Virus record (IMG/VR): IMGVR_UViG_3300034520_000260
Coordinates: 1-24,560 of that record
DNA length: 24,560 nt
DNA from: a virus
Reading direction: 5' to 3' (one strand)
In this document: positions 1 through 4,733 of the stretch, one piece after another
How positions within the stretch are numbered: position 1 is the first letter of the stretch
Layout of the letters: every line of letters starts with the position of its first letter
The notes under the pieces: model-generated
Seen by the model: the letters and a program-made list of their open reading frames with translations, nothing else
What the model was told of the DNA's origin: nothing
The model's database searches: none
Program-made: the position numbers and the translations under genes

Positions 1-127
1 GAAGAACTTGTATAGTTCATCGTCTACTCTTAAAGTCACTTTAACCTCCAAGACTATTGGCCCCCCTCGTCATCTAATAATTTCTTTAGTGACATTATTG
101 TAACAGCCACCAATGTCTCTGACTCCC
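1..127. repeat. Terminal direct repeat, copy 1 (circular closure)
   Basis: The first 127 bases are identical to the last 127 (24434-24560). Removing one copy closes the genome at 24,433 bp and restores the gene crossing the junction (24200-24484). A repeat of exactly 127 bases is typical of an assembler overlap at k=127 on a circular or circularly permuted molecule, so it need not be a physical terminal repeat. Confidence 0.95.
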
Positions 128-286
128 TTATACTTGTACCTTTAATTGTGGCCTCTAAGGCGATTAGAAGCGCTTCCAACCCAATTAATGGATGCGCCCC
201 TCATCACGGAATAACCTCACAGTCTTAAGAGCTAATTCTTTACTTTCCTCAAAGGCTTCCTCGGTCAATATAAACTTGTCATCCAT
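54..286 (-). pseudogene. Small early gene split by a -1 frame change
   Basis: An ATG at 286 (2 nt after the upstream stop) opens a 33-codon frame that ends at a TAA at 187-185. The -1 frame then reads on smoothly from the GAG-GGG codons at 202-197 as EG-AHPLIGLEALLIALEATI and ends with a TAG at 54-56, 2 nt before the next gene. Read as one gene with a single -1 shift in the four-G run (200-197) it gives 77 residues: an acidic N-terminus, then amphipathic helix-rich sequence ending SLKKLLDDEGGQ. The downstream part has no ATG of its own near the junction, and its first usable start would be TTG. Either one G has been lost (broken gene, or sequencing error) or the P-site tRNA slips from GGG to GGG. 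The family is not recognised. Length and position match the other small early regulators. Confidence 0.5.
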
Positions 287-288
287 TA

Positions 289-531
289 CTACGCCTCCAA
301 TGTGTACACCCTAACTGGTTTCCCATACTTATTCACTGTTATACCCGTAGTTGCCGCCACCCTACGCGTGTAGATTGTGACAGCCTGCCGGGTTACATCA
401 TAATTCCTTCCGAATTCATAGTTGTGAAGGAGTAGCCTGTGCAACTCCTCCACACTCAACTCCCCATATTCTCTGAGTAATTCTTTTATGGCCTTCTGGA
501 GATCTCGCCTTCCGCAGATCCTCCTCTGCAT
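289..531 (-). CDS. Small winged-helix-like DNA-binding protein
   Basis: The protein has about 80 residues from the ATG at 531, which has a GGGGGG element 7 nt upstream. An in-frame ATG at 546 would add five residues but lacks a good ribosome binding site. The N-terminus is strongly basic (QRRICGRRDLQKAIKELL). Next comes a helix-turn-helix-like stretch (GELSVEELHRLLLHNYEFG), a second helix (NYDVTRQAVTIYTRRVA) and a hydrophobic hairpin ending GKPVRVYTLEA, which would form the wing. This order suggests a winged-helix DNA-binding fold, probably a viral regulator acting on early or late promoters. It overlaps the 3' end of the preceding 50-residue gene and lies 2 nt before the next gene, so it is part of the early operon. 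The fold assignment is by pattern only; no named family is claimed. Confidence 0.65.
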   Translation of the reverse strand: MQRRICGRRDLQKAIKELLREYGELSVEELHRLLLHNYEFGRNYDVTRQAVTIYTRRVAATTGITVNKYGKPVRVYTLEA

Positions 532-638
532 CCTTCTTCCCCCCATCTATGGGCCCATCTGATGAGTTTACTCCATGCTTCCATAGCACTCTGGAGTTCT
601 TCCTCATCAACGTTTCCTCTCATCCTTTCACCTACCAT
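486..638 (-). CDS. Small acidic early protein, unknown function
   Basis: This 50-residue gene starts at an ATG (638-636) that overlaps the TGA of the upstream RHH gene as TGATG, a typical coupled junction. It begins MVGERMRGNVDEEELQSAME and continues with a tryptophan-rich amphipathic stretch (AWSKLIRWAHRWGEEGC), then a Gly/Ser-rich tail ending SRRP. The stop codon (488-486) lies inside the next gene, giving a 46-nt overlap with the ATG at 531. I prefer this frame to a competing one through the same DNA because it is exactly coupled to its upstream neighbour and its composition matches the other early proteins. No family is recognised. A single helix-turn-helix-sized domain or a protein-interaction peptide are both possible. 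Confidence 0.55.
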   Translation of the reverse strand: MVGERMRGNVDEEELQSAMEAWSKLIRWAHRWGEEGCRGGSAEGEISRRP

Positions 639-823
639 CAGCGCATCCTCCTCTCAAGGTATTCTCTCTCGATGTTCACATAGTCCAGGTAATAGAGGAT
701 GGCGTCATTGATGATCTCATTCAGGGATAGTTTCACGCCCTCCTCCCTGGCTGTTTCAACCAGTTCCTTCAGGTAGGCATAGACCCCCTCAGGTAGGGTT
801 ATTGATGTCCTGACATACTCCAT
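638..823 (-). CDS. Ribbon-helix-helix (CopG-like) DNA-binding protein
   Basis: This protein has 61 residues. Residues 3-10 (YVRTSITL) form the N-terminal beta strand that pairs in the dimer and reads the DNA major groove. It is followed by a helix (PEGVYAYLKELVETAREEG), a short turn (VKLSLNEII) and a second helix (NDAILYYLDYV), the standard RHH layout, then a basic tail. RHH dimers bind short palindromic operators, so this is probably a viral transcriptional regulator. The ATG at 823 has GGTGG just upstream. The stop overlaps the start of the next gene (TGATG). It is one of at least four RHH-type genes in this genome (see 2081-2254, 24200-24484 and 23739-24203), so self-regulation or cross-regulation is likely. 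The target site is not known; the TGTACA cluster is a candidate. Confidence 0.85.
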   Translation of the reverse strand: MEYVRTSITLPEGVYAYLKELVETAREEGVKLSLNEIINDAILYYLDYVNIEREYLERRMR

Positions 824-834
824 GACACCACCAC

Positions 835-1089
835 CTATGCCTCTAATTTCTCTTTGATCCTGAGGTAATCGGACTCTGTGATCCGACCCTCAGTGTAGAT
901 GAGTTCATGGTATTCTTCTGGGACGTTCACCCCGGCATCCCTGAGGTGTTCAAGTCCTTCCTCAGCCCAGGCTTCTATCCTTGTCCTGGCTGTTTTCCTC
1001 TCGGCTATCTTAGCCGCTAGTTTAGCTAATCTGATATGGTCTCCTGGGCGGAGGATTTTGGTGTCTTTGTATTCATCTTCTAGGCGCAT
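835..1089 (-). CDS. Early operon protein, unknown function
   Basis: The protein has 84 residues from the ATG at 1089, which has a GGAGGT element 8 nt upstream; a TTG at 1098 is a poorer alternative. It is charged and predicted helical throughout: MRLEDEYKDTKI, a middle basic helix (HIRLAKLAAKIAERKTAR), an acidic helix (RIEAWAEEGLEHLRDAG) and a C-terminal segment (EGRITESDYLRIKEKLEA) that resembles a small helical DNA-binding or dimerisation element. There is no cysteine cluster, no membrane segment and no enzyme motif. It overlaps the tiny membrane protein upstream by 10 nt and is followed 11 nt later by the RHH gene, so it is co-transcribed with the early regulators. The function is unknown. 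Confidence 0.75.
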   Translation of the reverse strand: MRLEDEYKDTKILRPGDHIRLAKLAAKIAERKTARTRIEAWAEEGLEHLRDAGVNVPEEYHELIYTEGRITESDYLRIKEKLEA

Positions 1090-1196
1090 AGTATCCAACC
1101 TCCATGGTATGGTGTGACTTCAATGGCCTGGATCCTCATGATGAGGATGAAAAAGAGTAAAAGTAGGATGATGAGGACGACAGGCCCCATATCCAC
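1080..1196 (-). CDS. Tiny single-span membrane protein
   Basis: This 38-residue gene starts at a GTG (1196-1194) with a strong GGAGGA ribosome binding site about 5 nt upstream; an ATG two codons later (1190) is also possible. After three residues comes an almost uninterrupted hydrophobic helix (PVVLIILLLLFFILIM), then a short tail (RIQAIEVTPYHGGWILCA) whose end overlaps the next gene. One transmembrane segment with a short N-terminus is typical of small viral membrane peptides such as holin accessories, superinfection-exclusion peptides or host-protein modulators. Its place inside the early operon argues for an early host-interaction role rather than lysis. No family is recognised. The ribosome binding site and tight coupling make it credible despite its size. 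Confidence 0.65.
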   Translation of the reverse strand: MDMGPVVLIILLLLFFILIMRIQAIEVTPYHGGWILCA

Positions 1197-1197
1197 G

Positions 1198-1242
1198 TCA
1201 GTCCTCCTCACTCAACAGGCCCCCTTGTTGATGAACGGTCAT
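1198..1242 (-). CDS. Possible 14-codon leader peptide
   Basis: A 14-codon frame (MTVHQQGGLLSEED) starts at an ATG at 1242 with GGGGGG about 7 nt upstream. It ends at a TGA one base before the GTG of the tiny membrane protein. Its last codons contain that gene's ribosome binding site, so translating it could control the next gene by coupling. The evidence is only spacing and the ribosome binding site. Confidence 0.25.
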   Translation of the reverse strand: MTVHQQGGLLSEED

Positions 1243-1256
1243 AATTCTTCCCCCCA

Positions 1257-1511
1257 TTAGAAGTACATCACGTTCCGTTTTTTCCCGTCTTTTTTCTGTT
1301 TTTTTCTTTCCTCCTTTACAAGGGAGGAGATGGCTTCGTTGAGGATGTCGAATGTTTCGTCTGGGTCTTTTGTTTCGATGCGTGGCTTGTCCTCTTTGGG
1401 GGTGTCTTTGGGGGTGAGCTCGGTGACTATGTCGAAGGCCCCGTAGGATTCTCTTAGATAGCGTTTCCCGTTTTTCATGTAGACTTCGACTTCAGGGACT
1501 CCTCTTCTCAT
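1257..1511 (-). CDS. Small charged early protein, unknown function
   Basis: The protein has 84 residues. The ATG overlaps the stop of the upstream gene as ATGA, so the two are translationally coupled. The N-terminal 35 residues look like a small beta sheet (VPEVEVYMKNGKRYL, then YGAFDIVTELTPK). The middle is a charged linker rich in Lys, Asp and Pro, and the C-terminus holds a helix (ETFDILNEAISSLVKEERKK) followed by a highly basic end (KKQKKDGKKRN). This suggests a nucleic-acid or partner-binding protein, but no family is recognised. It is the second gene of the early operon, directly after the histone-fold-like protein, and could be its partner. Confidence 0.75.
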   Translation of the reverse strand: MRRGVPEVEVYMKNGKRYLRESYGAFDIVTELTPKDTPKEDKPRIETKDPDETFDILNEAISSLVKEERKKQKKDGKKRNVMYF

Positions 1512-1966
1512 AATTCTTCACCCCATATCAGTTCCTTGTAGGCATCGTTGTACTTATCGATTAGGGGGTCATCGGTGTAGGATAGAACGTCGAGGTATGC
1601 GAGCCTCACAATCTCTGGGGTGATGATGACATCCCCCTCCCCTTTTTCACGGAGTGTTTTGATCTTGGCGAGGCTACCAGCCTCATCAAATAGCTGGTTG
1701 GCCAGGGCCTGGATCATGCTCTCTAACTCATACATTGCCTCAGGGGTTAGGATGGCCTTGTGGGGGTTCCTGATCCCCATGTGTTTCTCGTGGATTTGGG
1801 TTTCTAGGGCCTCGCGGGGGTTTTGTATTTTTACCCTGACCCCTGCGTGGTCCTTGTATGTTTGGAGGGCTTCTTCTACTTCTTCAGGATAACCCGTTTC
1901 ACGGGTTTCCTTGTATTTTATCCAGGCTTCAAGCCTACTACCAAGAACAATATCTCGTGTTTTCAT
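1508..1966 (-). CDS. Early protein with a histone-fold-like C-terminal half
   Basis: The protein has 152 residues from the ATG at 1966, which follows GGTGGTAAG; an ATG at 1981 would add five residues but covers this ribosome binding site. The N-terminal half is charged and unassigned. Counting from ATG 1966, residues from about 78 to 137 resemble histone-fold helices 2 and 3: LTPEAMYELESMIQALANQL, FDEAGSLAKI, an inserted loop, then VIITPEIVRLAYLDVL. The last stretch matches the end of archaeal histones (IKAEDIELA against ITPEIVRLA, five of nine identical) in the right order and at nearly the right distance. Helix 1 is not clear. If correct, it would bind DNA or pair with host histones, in chromatin-level control or genome compaction. 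It is the first gene of the early operon, behind a TATA-like stretch at 2001-2009. Confidence 0.6.
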   Translation of the reverse strand: MKTRDIVLGSRLEAWIKYKETRETGYPEEVEEALQTYKDHAGVRVKIQNPREALETQIHEKHMGIRNPHKAILTPEAMYELESMIQALANQLFDEAGSLAKIKTLREKGEGDVIITPEIVRLAYLDVLSYTDDPLIDKYNDAYKELIWGEEL

Positions 1967-1980
1967 CTTACCACCACACA
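1957..1980. repeat. 24-bp direct repeat, copy 1
   Basis: These 24 bases recur exactly at 2286-2309. Read on the minus strand they carry the GGTGGTAAG ribosome binding site and ATG AAA AC start of the first early gene. The copies lie 329 bp apart and flank the plus-strand RHH gene with its promoter region, as if that cassette had been inserted at, or had duplicated, the original start site. Confidence 0.95.
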
Positions 1981-1981
1981 T

Positions 1982-2080
1982 AATTTTATAGATAATATAG
2001 TATATATATTTTTTGGTATATTGGTGTAGTGGTTAAATATTATAAATATTTTTAAGCTATGCTCCGAAAAAATAGAAACC
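1982..2080. promoter_or_regulatory. Divergent promoter region, early operon and RHH repressor
   Basis: This is a very AT-rich 99-bp gap between divergent genes. On the minus strand a TATA-like run (about 2001-2009) sits some 35-40 nt before the ATG at 1966 and would place transcription start near 1980. On the plus strand TATAAAT at 2041-2047 sits about 35 nt before the ATG at 2081, giving a short leader. Overlapping divergent archaeal promoters are well placed for repression by the RHH product. Start sites are inferred from the usual spacing of about 25 nt between TATA box and transcription start. Confidence 0.6.
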
Positions 2081-2254
2081 ATGAAAAGTGAAAAGGTCAA
2101 CACAAGTGTCAATATCGATGCAAAAAAGTTCAAACTCTTCAAAGTCATCGCAATGCTAAAATTCGAGAAAACGCCAATTACCTCCGCATGGGAAGAAGCT
2201 ATTGATTTGTTTATCGAAAAAAATAAAGAATATCTTGACGAAATTAAAGAATAG
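2081..2254 (+). CDS. Ribbon-helix-helix repressor candidate, divergent from early operon
   Basis: This 57-residue gene is on the plus strand, opposite the early operon. It begins MKSEKVNTSVNIDAKKFKLF: residues 6-12 (VNTSVNI) are the predicted beta strand, followed by helix 1 (AKKFKLFKVIAMLKF), the turn (EKTPITSAW) and helix 2 (EEAIDLFIEKNKEYL), the RHH pattern. It starts at the ATG at 2081, 35 nt after a TATA box. There is no clear ribosome binding site, as expected for a short-leader archaeal transcript. A small DNA-binding gene facing the early operon across a shared promoter, next to the integrase, fits a lysogeny repressor or switch protein. The whole gene is enclosed by a 24-bp direct repeat and is crossed by a possible antisense promoter. 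The repressor role is inferred from position. Confidence 0.8.
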   Translation: MKSEKVNTSVNIDAKKFKLFKVIAMLKFEKTPITSAWEEAIDLFIEKNKEYLDEIKE

Positions 2255-2285
2255 AGCAGTGAAACTCTTTCTTCTGCCCCCCTCG

Positions 2286-2309
2286 GTGTTTTCATCTTAC
2301 CACCACACA
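2286..2309. repeat. 24-bp direct repeat, copy 2
   Basis: This is the second exact copy of the 24-bp element at 1957-1980. It lies just beyond the 3' end of the RHH gene. On the minus strand it again offers a ribosome binding site and an ATG (2295-2293), with a TATA-like TTATATATA about 25-30 nt upstream (2325-2333). The frame that follows runs antisense to the RHH gene and does not look like a protein. Confidence 0.95.
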
Positions 2310-2324
2310 CTAAAGGGGGGCACC

Positions 2325-2333
2325 TATATATAA
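2325..2333 (-). promoter_or_regulatory. TATA-like element reading antisense into the RHH gene
   Basis: The minus strand reads TTATATATA here, in an otherwise mixed-composition region. The expected start is near 2304, inside the second 24-bp repeat. A transcript from it would run antisense through the RHH gene into the early operon. It may be the original early promoter, left behind when the RHH cassette arrived. Confidence 0.35.
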
Positions 2334-2359
2334 CACTACCATTAATACCTATCACATAG

Positions 2360-2404
2360 CATCCCCCTAAGGGATGCGCATCCCCAGGGGGCCATTAGGG
2401 GATG
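2360..2404. repeat. Two adjacent GC-rich stem-loops
   Basis: A 6-bp stem with a 5-nt loop (2360-2376) is followed at once by a 7-bp stem with a 12-nt loop (2379-2404). The outer arms also pair with one mismatch or bulge, so one larger cruciform is possible. It may mark attP, a terminator or another recombination or replication structure. Confidence 0.5.
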
Positions 2405-2532
2405 TCACTTGGTGGGCGCCAAAAGAACTTCCTTCTAAAACCCCCTGGGGACCCCACCCTATGAAAGGTTAATAAGAAAAGAATAAATAATACCTTTAAC
2501 CTTAGAGAGCCCCTGAAAACTAATCACAATCA

Positions 2533-3741
2533 TTATCTCATTCTCTTCAAAAACTCAGGATCTGAAACAATAATATTATAGATTTTCTCCGTTTTCTTCA
2601 CCCACTCCCTCAACTTCTCCTGAGACTCACGCAACTCCTTAATCTCCCTCTCCTTAGCCTCCAACTCACGGACAATCTCCCTGACCTCATCAGACATAAC
2701 CCTCCTAACACGTGACTTCTCCAGGGTTAATGCATGCATCCTCTTCCTATACTCTCGCTTCAGGTGCTCAATATTAGCCTTAAAATAAGCCTCCGTGACG
2801 GGATTAACCTTATGGCCCAAACACCAATCGATCATGAGCTTATCCATTCCCTCCTTATAAAGGATGCTCGTGAATAACTTTCTAAGTTTATGTGATGTAA
2901 ACCTGCGCGATCCATTCTCACAGAAACCCATACCTAAAGAATCATTTATCCTCTCAAAAATTGCCATATAATTGGAGCGCATTATGGGCTTATTAGAACG
3001 AGTTACGAATAAAGGATCCTCTGAACTTGTGGCGGGCACACCCTTAAGTTTCCGGTGTTTCAAATATTCCAGGATCTTAAGGTTAGCCTCAGGCGTGCTG
3101 AATGTCACATAGGGCATCCCTGTCTTCACACGTCTGATCTTCCACACACCAATGATCTCCTCATCCATAATTCTTTTTTTCAACTCATTATAATCTCCGC
3201 CCAGGACATTAAAGCCGATCGCACTATTATAATCATGAAGTGTGAGGCTTTGCACTTCTGCAGCGCCCATTCCACTCGTGAGGTGCAGTAGGATTATGGC
3301 CTTTTCTCTGATTTTAACATTATCAACAACATGCTTCACCTCTTCAATACTAAGAAGCTCTTCAAGTGATGCATTGTTATTAGTGTTGGTCTTGTAGGTG
3401 ATACGTGGTGTGTCTATCTCATATTCATTGTAGATAGTTTTCAGACGTGAAAGGTAGAGGTTGATGGTTGATTCTCTGATTCCATTTTCTTCGAGTGCCT
3501 TGATGTATTTGATGAAATATGTTCTGATGCGCCTTTTTCTTCTTCTAACACCATGGTCCTGTTCATTCTCAGCTTCCTCAATGAGTTCTGTGAGGCTCTT
3601 TTTACCTGTTATTGGGAGATAGTATTGTAAAGCCGCGATATATGATCTGATCGTTCCCAGTTTTATGTTTCTTGTTAAAATAAAGTCCTGGAATAGGGGG
3701 TCTTGTGTTACTTTATCTGGGGATGGTTTCTTGGTGGGCAT
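2533..3741 (-). CDS. int: Tyrosine recombinase (virus integrase)
   Basis: The 402-residue protein would integrate and excise the viral genome at a host attachment site. Residues 15-110 form the helical N-terminal SAM-like DNA-binding domain. The catalytic domain spans about 125-340: Lys206 (RRVKTG) in the beta hairpin, His284-x-x-Arg287 (SHKLRK), Gly309-His310 (CLGHK) and the nucleophile candidate Tyr319 (TEAYF). The first catalytic arginine, usually in T-G-x-R-x-x-E, is not in its place: the motif reads SGMGAAE (156-162). A coiled-coil tail (350-385) follows. The ATG at 3741 has no ribosome binding site, which suggests a leaderless or short-leader mRNA from the TATA elements upstream. The gene lies alone between the endopeptidase and the control region. 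The family assignment is firm; activity is less sure because of the missing arginine. Confidence 0.9.
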   Translation of the reverse strand: MPTKKPSPDKVTQDPLFQDFILTRNIKLGTIRSYIAALQYYLPITGKKSLTELIEEAENEQDHGVRRRKRRIRTYFIKYIKALEENGIRESTINLYLSRLKTIYNEYEIDTPRITYKTNTNNNASLEELLSIEEVKHVVDNVKIREKAIILLHLTSGMGAAEVQSLTLHDYNSAIGFNVLGGDYNELKKRIMDEEIIGVWKIRRVKTGMPYVTFSTPEANLKILEYLKHRKLKGVPATSSEDPLFVTRSNKPIMRSNYMAIFERINDSLGMGFCENGSRRFTSHKLRKLFTSILYKEGMDKLMIDWCLGHKVNPVTEAYFKANIEHLKREYRKRMHALTLEKSRVRRVMSDEVREIVRELEAKEREIKELRESQEKLREWVKKTEKIYNIIVSDPEFLKRMR

Positions 3742-3762
3742 GAATTATTTGTATGAAAGCAC

Positions 3763-3790
3763 TGTCTATAAATGTAGACATTTCTATAAA
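3763..3790 (-). promoter_or_regulatory. Integrase promoter with overlapping palindromic operator
   Basis: On the minus strand TTTATA elements lie at 3785-3790 and 3767-3773, about 45 and 27 nt before the integrase ATG. A perfect inverted repeat TGTCTA-N6-TAGACA (3763-3780) covers the nearer one. A repressor bound there would block TBP, so the integrase is probably under a viral regulator, plausibly one of the RHH proteins. Confidence 0.55.
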
Positions 3791-3954
3791 ACTTTTCATC
3801 TTAAATGTTGGTTTTTTTGTTTACTTTTGATCCTATTTTGACATATTATTTCATATAATGATAATACATTAACCTTTATGGTCAATGCCAAGAAATAAAC
3901 ATATGGACGCGTGTTTCTGCCATCAATTAATGCCCTACCTTCTTTTTTCTTTTT
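3791..3954. other. AT-rich intergenic region between peptidase and integrase
   Basis: This is AT-rich sequence with no credible gene; short frames on either strand have random-looking composition. It holds the upstream part of the integrase promoter. A run of T and C at about 3940-3957 would be a T-rich terminator for plus-strand transcripts only. No clear T-run terminator is seen for the late minus-strand operon. Confidence 0.4.
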
Positions 3955-4719
3955 TTAGTCATGTTTGGGGGAGACTATGCCCCATCCCAGATGTTTAAGT
4001 CCATTTAAGCAACAAGGTTTCCCTAATGGTCTTCCCGTCTTTGTTGCAGATACGTAATCCCATATGACCCAATCTTTTAATTCAAAACCTTTGACATTTA
4101 GAAGGTAGTGGCCGTACCATTTCCCGTCGTTACACTTCACCCGAACATGTTCGATTTTCACCTCGTAGCCCATCTCCTCGAGGACCTTGCTGAAGAGTTG
4201 GCAGGCGTCAGTACAGTTTATCCCGCTTGTTGTCATTCTCATGACTGCAACATGATTAGGGACCTGATCATTATAGTAATATTTATACTTGCAGGTCTTT
4301 TTCACCTGTTCATAGAGGCTCGTTGCATCATGAAAAGTACCTATCTTTTCGATGACTTTAGTTGTCCAAGGCCCTTTTAAAGATGACTGAGGTTGAATGC
4401 TGATATAATTAGGGTCACGGCCATTACTCCTCACAAAATCCTTGTAGCGCCTTAACATATCCTTGAATGTTCCTAAAGAAACATGGTCACTTTTACCTTG
4501 TTCAAGGTATATTATATTGGGTTCACGACCTTCCTTTTTCACAAAATCCTCGTAGCGCCTTAACATATCCTTGAATGTTCCTAAAGAAACATGGTCACTT
4601 TTACCTTGTTCAAGGTATATTATATTGGGTTCACGACCTTCCTTTTTCACAAAATCCTCGTAGCGCCTTAGCATATTCCTAAACTTCTTTATCTCAATCT
4701 TACCATTTTTAAGAGGCAT
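3955..4719 (-). CDS. peiW: Pseudomurein endoisopeptidase (PeiW/PeiP family lysis enzyme)
   Basis: The 254-residue enzyme is predicted to cut the peptide cross-links of pseudomurein and so lyse the host. Residues 10-108 hold three pseudomurein-binding repeats (FKDMLRRYEDFVKKEGREPN type) that anchor it to the wall. The C-terminal half is a transglutaminase-like C71 peptidase with the expected triad Cys169 (GINCTDAC), His204 (WYGHYLL) and Asp221 (VIWDY). There is no signal peptide, so release through holin lesions fits (candidates at 22079-22607). The first two repeats are an exact 108-bp tandem duplication in DNA. Known relatives are the endopeptidases of Methanothermobacter virus psiM2 and its defective relative psiM100. 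It is the last gene of the late operon. The family is certain from the repeats and triad; the symbol is by analogy. Confidence 0.93.
   Translation of the reverse strand: MPLKNGKIEIKKFRNMLRRYEDFVKKEGREPNIIYLEQGKSDHVSLGTFKDMLRRYEDFVKKEGREPNIIYLEQGKSDHVSLGTFKDMLRRYKDFVRSNGRDPNYISIQPQSSLKGPWTTKVIEKIGTFHDATSLYEQVKKTCKYKYYYNDQVPNHVAVMRMTTSGINCTDACQLFSKVLEEMGYEVKIEHVRVKCNDGKWYGHYLLNVKGFELKDWVIWDYVSATKTGRPLGKPCCLNGLKHLGWGIVSPKHD
4444..4659. repeat. Two exact 108-bp tandem copies in peiW
   Basis: Bases 4444-4551 and 4552-4659 are identical, and a third, diverged unit follows. 108 bp is exactly 36 codons, so the reading frame is kept and one pseudomurein-binding repeat has been copied. Complete identity, silent positions included, points to a very recent duplication or gene conversion. 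Confidence 0.95.
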
Positions 4720-4733
4720 AGTACCATCTCAGA

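Larger units (their letters stand above)
2310..2532. other. Intergenic region after integrase; GC-rich hairpins, attP candidate
   Basis: I see no credible gene here. The region holds GC-rich inverted repeats: CATCCC/GGGATG at 2360-2365 and 2371-2376 (5-nt loop), and CATCCCC/GGGGATG at 2379-2385 and 2398-2404 (12-nt loop). A weaker pair, AAGGTTA/TAACCTT, lies at 2465-2471 and 2497-2503. It adjoins the 3' end of the integrase gene, where attP sites and integrase arm sites often lie. A terminator-like function is also possible. No tRNA-like core is recognisable. Confidence 0.4.

Noticed and set aside
1-127. True viral terminal repeat used for packaging
   Set aside because: The length of exactly 127 bases and the position inside coding sequence point to assembly overlap of a circular molecule.
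416-610. 64-codon minus-strand frame
   Set aside because: It competes with the coupled 50-residue gene (486-638) and the winged-helix gene in other frames; its sequence is low in hydrophobic core residues and its start is uncoupled.
1963-2355. Long minus-strand frame (130 codons) across the RHH gene
   Set aside because: It is antisense to a well-formed RHH gene, has a random-looking hydrophobic composition and gets its apparent start from the duplicated 24-bp repeat.
2400-2460. tRNA gene or tRNA-like att core
   Set aside because: GC-rich stems are present, but no T-arm consensus or cloverleaf can be drawn on either strand.
3742-3954. Short AT-rich frames (33 codons plus strand, 28 codons minus strand)
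   Set aside because: They have no ribosome binding site, Phe/Leu/Tyr-rich composition expected by chance in AT-rich DNA, and they cover the integrase promoter.
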